In this document: positions 58,468-64,000 of the stretch, one piece after another
How positions within the stretch are numbered: the first letter of the stretch is position 1
How the letters are laid out: each line of letters starts with the position of its first letter
From: a virus
Direction: 5' to 3' (one strand)
Length of the DNA: 64,000 nt
IMG/VR virus record: IMGVR_UViG_3300020158_000335
Span: 1 to 64,000 of that record
The notes under the pieces: model-generated
Databases searched by the model: none
Seen by the model: the letters and a program-made list of their open reading frames with translations, nothing else
What the model was told of the DNA's origin: nothing
Translations under genes and position numbers: made by a program

Positions 58468-60962
58468 GCCGGTTCCCCTTCAAGTATTTTGACCGCCCAT
58501 GCGGTTAAATCATCTGCATATTGGTTTTGATTATCGCCATCAGTATCAGCCGGTACATAGTCGCACAAAAAGAAAAAGCAATGGGTGTCAAACAAATCAG
58601 GAGACTTGATACCCTGTGATTTCATTTGCTCTTTGGGCATGATTGCATACCTGCCAGCCTCATCAATTTTATACGGAATTCTGGATGCCTGGTTGACGAT
58701 CTTTGTGCCGGGGCATATCCGGAACCGATCGTCAAGAATAGCCTCACGCGCTTTAACCGAGGCATAAGCCCGCTGGTTTTTATATCTCTTTCTGTCCGCG
58801 TCCGCATGTGGGGGCAGCCCCCAGTGAATTCGTTCGACAGTCACGCCCAGCTCTTCCAGCGTTAAAATCACCGTCCGGCCCGGGCCGTCTGCATCAACTG
58901 CAACAGTTATTCTGGGGTATTTCACGATTTCAGAATACATTTCCCTGGCAAAAACCAACTCATCAGAACCAAGGGATTCTCTCATGTCAATGACTTCGAT
59001 CTTGCGAGCTGCGCCATATCCCGACACCCTTGCCAATGTCCACACAGATGAATCCCGGTGAACACCTTCCGCCACGTCCGCCGTCATCACCCATCCCCAA
59101 GGCTGCTCATGCTCAATCAATACTGCCTGCGCCTGGGTACACCAGCTTTTGGGGATCAAAAACCCAGATAGGTTATCCGGAAGACGCCCCAGTACTTTAA
59201 TCTGATATTCCGGCGAGTGATGCCCGCCGTATTCAACCAATTTGTCATGGATAAACTTTCTTGAGACAATTGGACTTTCTTCTGAATTCAGGTTGAAGGT
59301 TTTGTACAGTGATTTCAGTGAGGAAAACGCTTCTGCAAAATGCCCGACCTGCCGGGTTGGTTGGCTGAACATGGCAAAGCGGTTTTCCTCATGGGTAAGC
59401 GCTCCACGAAGTACCCCAATGATTTCGTCTTCGACACCTGACGCCTCATCCACAATGCAGATGTAATGCCGTCTATGCTGGCCTGCAATGTTTTCAGGCG
59501 CGGCTTTCGATGCTGTTTTTGGAATGACATACCAACTGTCTTTATGTCCTTTAACATAATATCGTTTTGTTTCCTTGATAAACCAGTCAACCATCCACGG
59601 GTATCCACGGTTGACATCCGCAATGACGGTATCCAATTCTTTCCAAACGACTGACCGTATTTGCTCGATGTTGGTGGCTGTGATCATGGCGTTTGAGTCG
59701 TCATACGTCCGCAGGTGCCAGTCAAGTATCCAAGCGATTCCGTGAGATTTTCCGGAATTGTGAAGGATGGTAAAATCTCCGCCTAAAAAACGCTGGTTTC
59801 CATCCAAGACAAACCCATAATATAATCCCTCGCCCAACGGCTCAACTGACCTGATCCCATAATGGAGGTTAGACCGTTGTGCGTTATCAATATGTGATGC
59901 TTTCTTTCTTTCTACTCTGTTTGGTATTTTTTCAATATTCCTGCTGATTAAAACGATGAAGTATTCACCCCATCGTCTTGTCCCCTTATGTATGCACGAT
60001 TTGTCTATTTTTTTTATTGTTGCATGGCAGCCGACAGATCGTGCCAAAAAAACTATATTCTTGGCCAATTGCTCATTTTTTTGGGTGATCTCAAACGTCC
60101 GTTTATCTCTGCTTTCGAGATAACCGTCCGAGTCCAACAGCCCAGCAAGCAGCTCAATACGGTCATTATATGATGCTGTTAAATAATCAAATGGGATGTG
60201 TTTATTTTCTATTAAATCATAATTCTGTAAAATGGTTAACAGTGGGTTCTTGCTACGGCCTGAACCGTTCCCGGTTATTGAATAAAGGAATCTTTCTGAA
60301 TAATTAAAGTTAAGATTTGAATCTTTGCAATAATTCGCAAACGCAGTGATTATTTCATGGTCAGGGTTCGTGATATGGGTGCTACCACTATGCCCGTCTC
60401 CAAGCCAAACGCCCAAAATGTACGGTGGGATAAGGAGCTTTTTGTCATTACTGAATTCTACTCCTGATCGTATTATCGCGTGAGTACGTTTTCTGCGGTC
60501 ACTCCATTGTAGCCAATCGCGTACAACAGGATAATATCTACTTCCAGATGTTTGGGCTTTACAATGCGTTTGTGTGGCAACAAGGCAAAGAACATGACTT
60601 TCATTGAATACATGTGAAGTTCCATCCATATATTCAAACCGGTACATGGGTTCTGTCCCACGGCACAACGAAAGGACATTCCGGCATGAGCTGTCATCAC
60701 CCATTATTTTATCGCCAACCATTATGTCTTGAACCGGCTTAATAGACCCGTCAAACATAAGTATTTCAGTATTGATTCCAAAACAACCATGGCCGCTTGC
60801 AAACGCCGTCTGACTGCCCAATTCCTGGATAGCGTTAAAAATATCGTATTGCTGCCACGTCATGGGATACCTACTTAATTCCGCCACGTACCGGACAAGG
60901 TTCCCCCGGTATCTGGCGCAAAAATCATGATACCGCTTATCATTCAGGATGCTGTGTTTCAT
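58464..60962 (-). CDS. terL: Large terminase subunit interrupted by an intein
   Basis: This 832-aa precursor gives a 489-aa mature terminase after removal of a 343-aa intein. It would package DNA into proheads with an ATPase and nuclease. Without the intein, the Walker A reads ASGHG-SGKSHG. Walker B is ICIVDEASG. The nuclease domain has ADVAEGVHRDSS, ITVAVDADGPGRT and PDLFDTHCFFF, supplying acidic metal ligands. The start overlaps the upstream 61-aa gene. Mature size matches T4-like TerL proteins. Confidence 0.92.
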   Translation of the reverse strand: MKHSILNDKRYHDFCARYRGNLVRYVAELSRYPMTWQQYDIFNAIQELGSQTAFASGHGCFGINTEILMFDGSIKPVQDIMVGDKIMGDDSSCRNVLSLCRGTEPMYRFEYMDGTSHVFNESHVLCLVATQTHCKAQTSGSRYYPVVRDWLQWSDRRKRTHAIIRSGVEFSNDKKLLIPPYILGVWLGDGHSGSTHITNPDHEIITAFANYCKDSNLNFNYSERFLYSITGNGSGRSKNPLLTILQNYDLIENKHIPFDYLTASYNDRIELLAGLLDSDGYLESRDKRTFEITQKNEQLAKNIVFLARSVGCHATIKKIDKSCIHKGTRRWGEYFIVLISRNIEKIPNRVERKKASHIDNAQRSNLHYGIRSVEPLGEGLYYGFVLDGNQRFLGGDFTILHNSGKSHGIAWILDWHLRTYDDSNAMITATNIEQIRSVVWKELDTVIADVNRGYPWMVDWFIKETKRYYVKGHKDSWYVIPKTASKAAPENIAGQHRRHYICIVDEASGVEDEIIGVLRGALTHEENRFAMFSQPTRQVGHFAEAFSSLKSLYKTFNLNSEESPIVSRKFIHDKLVEYGGHHSPEYQIKVLGRLPDNLSGFLIPKSWCTQAQAVLIEHEQPWGWVMTADVAEGVHRDSSVWTLARVSGYGAARKIEVIDMRESLGSDELVFAREMYSEIVKYPRITVAVDADGPGRTVILTLEELGVTVERIHWGLPPHADADRKRYKNQRAYASVKAREAILDDRFRICPGTKIVNQASRIPYKIDEAGRYAIMPKEQMKSQGIKSPDLFDTHCFFFLCDYVPADTDGDNQNQYADDLTAWAVKILEGEPA
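59757..60785 (-). other. Intein with LAGLIDADG endonuclease, in the TerL P-loop
   Basis: Precursor residues C60 to N402 (343 aa). Splicing features: Cys1 with block A CFGINTEILMFDG, block B-like GTSHVFNESHVL, block F YGFVLDGNQRFL, block G FTILHN ending His-Asn, and Ser as the +1 extein residue. Two LAGLIDADG-type motifs (YILGVWLGDG at intein 122-131 and ELLAGLLDSDG at 211-221) show a homing endonuclease domain, probably active by its motif Asp residues. The insertion splits the Walker A glycine from SGKS. Confidence 0.95.
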
Positions 60963-61125
60963 TTATCTTGGCCATTCTACGCATGATTTCAGCATCAATA
61001 AGCATTCCGGCACCATGCAGGCGTGCGCTGGGGTCTGGATGATGTAATTTGGGATCGACCCCAACATATTGATTCGCAAATGATTCAATTAGGTCCACGA
61101 TTTCAGATATCGTCAGGATCGCCAT
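60940..61125 (-). CDS. Small hypothetical protein before TerL
   Basis: This 61-aa protein, predicted helical at both ends (SEIVDLIESFANQYVG, AGMLIDAEIMRRMAKI), overlaps TerL by 23 nt. May be a packaging accessory. No family recognised. Confidence 0.45.
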   Translation of the reverse strand: MAILTISEIVDLIESFANQYVGVDPKLHHPDPSARLHGAGMLIDAEIMRRMAKINETQHPE

Positions 61126-61126
61126 A

Positions 61127-61552
61127 TCAAACTCCCGGATACTGGTATTCTCTGAAATTGTCTTCTGATGCCAAATGCAGGAAGATAAAAAATTCTCCGA
61201 TATCAGTGTTTATTCTTCCATCAGATTTTACAAAACCTTGTTCTGTAAGTTCAAGCACGTTTATAAATGCGAGTTCGTCCGGGTTTCCCATGAATACGAC
61301 CATCTGACAATACAGCGTACCAGATGCACGCCGGACTACCCCGCATGAAAGCTTAATGAATACCCGGTCAAGTACCCGTAATCTTGCGGTCATCGCGTCC
61401 GCATAATCAATATAGATTAAATACTCCTGGCCACGGGTTTTTATCTTGTCGATAAATATCTGAAACGCCTTGTGGTACAGCTTGGTAGCGTCAAGAGATT
61501 CTTGAAGCCTGGCAAGTAATTTATGCTTATCTCTGCTGGTAAATTCGTTCAT
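61127..61552 (-). CDS. Hypothetical protein
   Basis: This 141-aa protein has a helical N-terminus and beta core with Cys (KLSCGVVRRASGTLYCQMVV) and a hydrophobic end (GEFFIFLHLASEDNF). Layout is similar to the paralogue pair at 56632-57520, though too weak to call homologous. Function unknown. Confidence 0.45.
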   Translation of the reverse strand: MNEFTSRDKHKLLARLQESLDATKLYHKAFQIFIDKIKTRGQEYLIYIDYADAMTARLRVLDRVFIKLSCGVVRRASGTLYCQMVVFMGNPDELAFINVLELTEQGFVKSDGRINTDIGEFFIFLHLASEDNFREYQYPGV

Positions 61553-61572
61553 ATCGCCTCCGGTTATAAGTT

Positions 61573-61608
61573 AAAAAAAACCCCGTCAGCGGGCCACGAA
61601 CACGGGGT
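61573..61608 (-). terminator. Rho-independent terminator after dut
   Basis: On the minus strand ACCCCGT pairs with ACGGGGT and a run of eight T follows. It separates the dut/HU genes from the packaging genes, although readthrough is likely as no promoter is clear below it. Confidence 0.75.
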
Positions 61609-61689
61609 AACATTCGCAACATGGGGACAAAGGAAAAACCCACGGCCCTGAGTCGGATATGATGCCTCCGGATTCACTGGGCTGGTTGT

Positions 61690-62154
61690 TCATTTGCCCG
61701 TACTACCGTAACCATTGTTTCCACGAGTTGTTTCAGTTAAAGTTTTTGCCTCAATCAGTCGGACATCTGTCAATTTCTGGATTACCAATTGTGCAATGGC
61801 GTCACCGCGAGCGATGATATATGGCCCTGGGATCGCCAGGCTGAGAATAACACCTATTTCTCCACGGTAGCCTGAATCTATTGTCCCTATCCCATTAACA
61901 CAAAATACACCATGCCGGACAGCCAGCCCGGAGCGTGCCCGCACCTGAGCCTCGTATCCGAATGGCAGCTCAATAGCTATGCCAGTTTTCACCAGCGTTA
62001 CCGTGTGCTGATTCAATATATATTGATCAACTGCGTATAAATCAAATGCCGCATCACCAGGATATTTACGGTCAGGCATTTTTGAATTCTGATGCAGAAG
62101 TTTAACCCTTATCGGAATTGATTCATAACCTTCAACCATGTCAATTGTGGACAT
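61690..62154 (-). CDS. dut: dUTPase
   Basis: 154 aa from MSTIDMVEGYESI (AAAGGAAG before ATG). Trimeric dUTPase hydrolyses dUTP to dUMP, keeping uracil out of DNA. The five motifs are present: PGDAAFDLYA (I), RARSGLAVRHG (II), NGIGTIDSGYRGEIGV (III), GDAIAQLVI (IV) and the C-terminal TTRGNNGYGSTGK (V). It is in the small operon upstream of terminase. Confidence 0.95.
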   Translation of the reverse strand: MSTIDMVEGYESIPIRVKLLHQNSKMPDRKYPGDAAFDLYAVDQYILNQHTVTLVKTGIAIELPFGYEAQVRARSGLAVRHGVFCVNGIGTIDSGYRGEIGVILSLAIPGPYIIARGDAIAQLVIQKLTDVRLIEAKTLTETTRGNNGYGSTGK

Positions 62155-62222
62155 TATAGCTTCCTTTCTCGATTTGTTTTGGCATACCATGAGCCGGTCA
62201 GATGGCTCATGGCTGCTTTATT

Positions 62223-62282
62223 TCATTTGCTGGTTGGTTTGGGCTTACCCTTCGGCTTTGCAGGTTTTGCTTTCTTGGCCAT
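62223..62282 (-). CDS. 19-aa Lys/Pro-rich peptide
   Basis: ATG at 62282 follows an ideal AAAGGAGGTGAT ribosome-binding site. The product MAKKAKPAKPKGKPKPTSK is entirely basic, like a histone tail. A gene of this size is often missed. It may bind nucleic acid. Confidence rests mainly on the ribosome-binding site. Confidence 0.5.
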   Translation of the reverse strand: MAKKAKPAKPKGKPKPTSK

Positions 62283-62298
62283 TAAAATCACCTCCTTT

Positions 62299-62508
62299 CT
62301 AAAGTTCATCCACCATCTGATCGAACTTTTCCCCGGTTATATTCCGATTATACAGCACAGAGAATTGCATGGCGTTCAACTGCCTAATCTTCGTGTACCG
62401 TTCATGTCCGATCCGTAAATCCCTGATTTTATCAAAGATATATGCCCTATTTGTCGTATAACAAATACCTGCGGCCTTAGAAATAATATACAAATTTTCG
62501 TCCATCAC
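62299..62508 (-). CDS. Small hypothetical protein
   Basis: 69 aa with GTG (62508) or ATG (62505) start overlapping the HU stop. It contains GICYTTNRAYIFDKIRDLRI. Function unknown. Confidence 0.5.
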   Translation of the reverse strand: MMDENLYIISKAAGICYTTNRAYIFDKIRDLRIGHERYTKIRQLNAMQFSVLYNRNITGEKFDQMVDEL

Positions 62509-62759
62509 AGCCCTTTCATGCCGGACGATGGTTTGTAGCGCAACGTCGTTGACTCTGGGATGTCAATCTTTTCGCCGGTGGCAGGGTTCACGCCTTTCCT
62601 TGCTGGCCGGGTCTTCCATTGGAATGTGCCAAATCCCTTGATCGTGGTTTTATCCGATTCGACAAGAGCCGCTATTACGGCCTCCAGTACGTCTGATACT
62701 ACCGATTTGGTAACCTTTGTCTTTTCTGATACTGCTGAGATCAACTCGTTTTTGGTCAT
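62505..62759 (-). CDS. HU-family DNA-binding protein
   Basis: This 84-aa histone-like protein bends DNA as a dimer. It shows MTKNELISAVSEKTKVTKSV, IKGFGTFQWKTRPARKGVNP and TGEKIDIPES, the full family pattern including the intercalating Pro. It may help condense or package the phage genome. Confidence 0.95.
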   Translation of the reverse strand: MTKNELISAVSEKTKVTKSVVSDVLEAVIAALVESDKTTIKGFGTFQWKTRPARKGVNPATGEKIDIPESTTLRYKPSSGMKGL

Positions 62760-62789
62760 AACATTTTCCTTTCTGTTGGGTTGTCGCCA

Positions 62790-63206
62790 TTATTTGGCAT
62801 TGTTCACTGCTTTTTTGACGGATTTCTTTGGGCAATATTCTTCCATGTATTCGCTTTTGGTTGCCTTGTTGTGTCCAGGGTCTCTCCGGACAATTGTCCC
62901 GATATCAGTCGTGGCGATGACTGTTTTGGTCTCGTTCATGGGCAGTCTGGGCATTTGTTTAATCGCTGCTTTGGCTGCGTTAAAAACATCATCAATAGTC
63001 GATATTGTTTTTTGTGGTGCAGTGGATACCATCACAGTTAAATGTGCGATATAGTATTCACCTGCTGGTCTTGGGTTACCTGTTAAAGAAACACGTTTTT
63101 CATCGTCAAAATTATAGCGGTCTTCAAACTGTATTTCCTCAATATAAATACCATGTTTTTCTATCTCTGATATCTTTTCTACCATATCCGTTAGTAAGTT
63201 CTGCAT
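62790..63206 (-). CDS. Hypothetical protein
   Basis: This 138-aa protein includes IYIEEIQFEDRYNFDDEKRV and GEYYIAHLTVMVSTAPQKTI, with a basic end (KKSVKKAVNNAK). It is located between the probable small terminase and HU. Function unknown. Confidence 0.45.
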   Translation of the reverse strand: MQNLLTDMVEKISEIEKHGIYIEEIQFEDRYNFDDEKRVSLTGNPRPAGEYYIAHLTVMVSTAPQKTISTIDDVFNAAKAAIKQMPRLPMNETKTVIATTDIGTIVRRDPGHNKATKSEYMEEYCPKKSVKKAVNNAK

Positions 63207-63220
63207 TACTTTCCTTTCAC

Positions 63221-64000
63221 TTATTTGTCTTCGTTGTCTGGCGCAAACGATTCTGCGCTCTTCAGCTCTTTTTTAAGTTCAATCACTTCATCCCTGCGCT
63301 TCGGCAGGAAACACTCATACTGCCACTGGACCTGCTTCAAGGCTTCGAGCGCCCGCTGATCCAGCTCGGCTAAATTGGTCATTTCAAAATTGTTGGCGAT
63401 CATGACAGGCGGTGTTTTTGACAACATAATTTTCAAAGCTTCGGGCAGGTTCGCTCCCATTTTTGAGATTTCAAGCGCTGCCTGGGTGACATCGTATTCT
63501 CTGCCCTGAAGACGCGAAATAATGTCCTCCAGCCCCGTTCTGTCCTTGAGTTCAAGGATGAACGGCATGATCTCCCGAAGGGCGCGAAGTAGTTCGTTGA
63601 CAGATTGATAGGCGTCTTTGACGTCTCGCATGGTCTCAGGCATGATATTTTTTTCACAACCCTGAATGATATCGAGTCGATCCATAGCAGCAACAAGGTT
63701 TGTAAGCACTTTCGCATGTACGGCAACCACACGGGCGGAGCAAACTTGCTGAACGATTTCACTGGTTTCTGTTGGAGAGACTTCTGCAAAAATATCTGTG
63801 GTTCCTTGCGTCGTACAAATTTTTGTACGAGAGGCATCTGTACGGAATGTACGAGATGCCCGTTTTTTTGCGATACGATGAAATGCAACCCTGCACGCCT
63901 CTGATGAAGGTAAACCGTTTTGACGCGCAAATTCGGAACTGGACGTACCTGGTTTTTCTTCGAGTAATTTTTGATATACGTCATACAAATAATCCCAGTT
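63221..64000 (-). CDS. DNA-binding protein, candidate small terminase (5' end outside window)
   Basis: The open frame continues to the window edge (NWDYLYDVYQKLLEEK), so the gene is partial. The N-terminal region looks like a helix-turn-helix (SSSEFARQNGLPSSEACRVA). The middle and end are helical, with a likely oligomerisation segment (VAAMDRLDIIQGCEK and LLRALREIMPFILELKDRT). Size, fold and position upstream of TerL fit a small terminase, which recognises packaging DNA. A regulator is the alternative. Confidence 0.5.
   Translation of the reverse strand, partial: NWDYLYDVYQKLLEEKPGTSSSEFARQNGLPSSEACRVAFHRIAKKRASRTFRTDASRTKICTTQGTTDIFAEVSPTETSEIVQQVCSARVVAVHAKVLTNLVAAMDRLDIIQGCEKNIMPETMRDVKDAYQSVNELLRALREIMPFILELKDRTGLEDIISRLQGREYDVTQAALEISKMGANLPEALKIMLSKTPPVMIANNFEMTNLAELDQRALEALKQVQWQYECFLPKRRDEVIELKKELKSAESFAPDNEDK

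Noticed and set aside
1-64000. CRISPR array, tRNA genes or insertion sequences
   Set aside because: No regular repeat-spacer pattern, cloverleaf-like segment or transposase was recognised by eye. A tRNA scan would settle the tRNA question.

Overview
The window is the structural half of a temperate, contractile-tailed (myovirus-type) phage or prophage. It contains a tyrosine integrase, a large terminase, a portal, a prohead protease fused to a scaffold, a major capsid protein, a sheath, two tail-tube-like proteins, a tape measure and a full baseplate set. Nearly all genes lie on the minus strand in tightly overlapping operons (ATGA, TAATG and GTGA junctions). The SLT-type endolysin, signal peptides and membrane proteins of the lysis region point to a Gram-negative host. 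A desulfobacterial or other proteobacterial host is my impression only. No tRNA, CRISPR array, replication module or CI-type repressor is visible.

Layout by position. 1-1342: integrase (+) and a bidirectional terminator. 1373-4917: small lysis and membrane genes. 4934-8615: protease-scaffold, portal and a head or fibre protein. 8741-14126: a 1548-aa multidomain protein, a phospholipase-A2-like gene with an in-frame TGA, and a zinc-ribbon protein. 14292-16603: a cargo island with a SLATT-like two-helix membrane protein and two tiny genes (+), plus a P63C gene (-). 16677-24842: a 1458-aa and an 829-aa multidomain protein with partners. 24931-28475: a diversity-generating retroelement (DGR). 28492-45591: fibres, baseplate, tape measure, tail tube, sheath and major capsid. 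45834-55443: spike, hub and adhesin operon. 55616-56219: a HigBA-like toxin-antitoxin pair (+). 56317-64000: a baseplate protein, TerL carrying an intein, dUTPase, HU and a probable small terminase cut by the window edge.

Two themes tie the window together. First, the sequence (I/L/V/F)(L/M/F)E-S-(A/S), which resembles T4-type prohead-protease sites, recurs in the major capsid protein, portal, scaffold, a 233-aa acidic/basic protein and between the domains of the giant proteins. Those giants carry ParB-like, RelA/SpoT-like, DdrB-like, ADP-ribosyltransferase, BECR-nuclease-like and zincin domains. I infer that they are head-packaged polyproteins, cut into separate effectors during capsid maturation and injected with the DNA. 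Second, the DGR diversifies the C-terminus of a C-type-lectin-like tail protein: 26 template/variable differences all lie at template adenines, and 21 of them are A to G.

Other notable points are an intein placed exactly in the Walker A loop of TerL, a probable +1/-2 frameshift extension of the tail chaperone upstream of the tape measure gene, and an 18-bp semi-palindrome found four times, always at operon boundaries.
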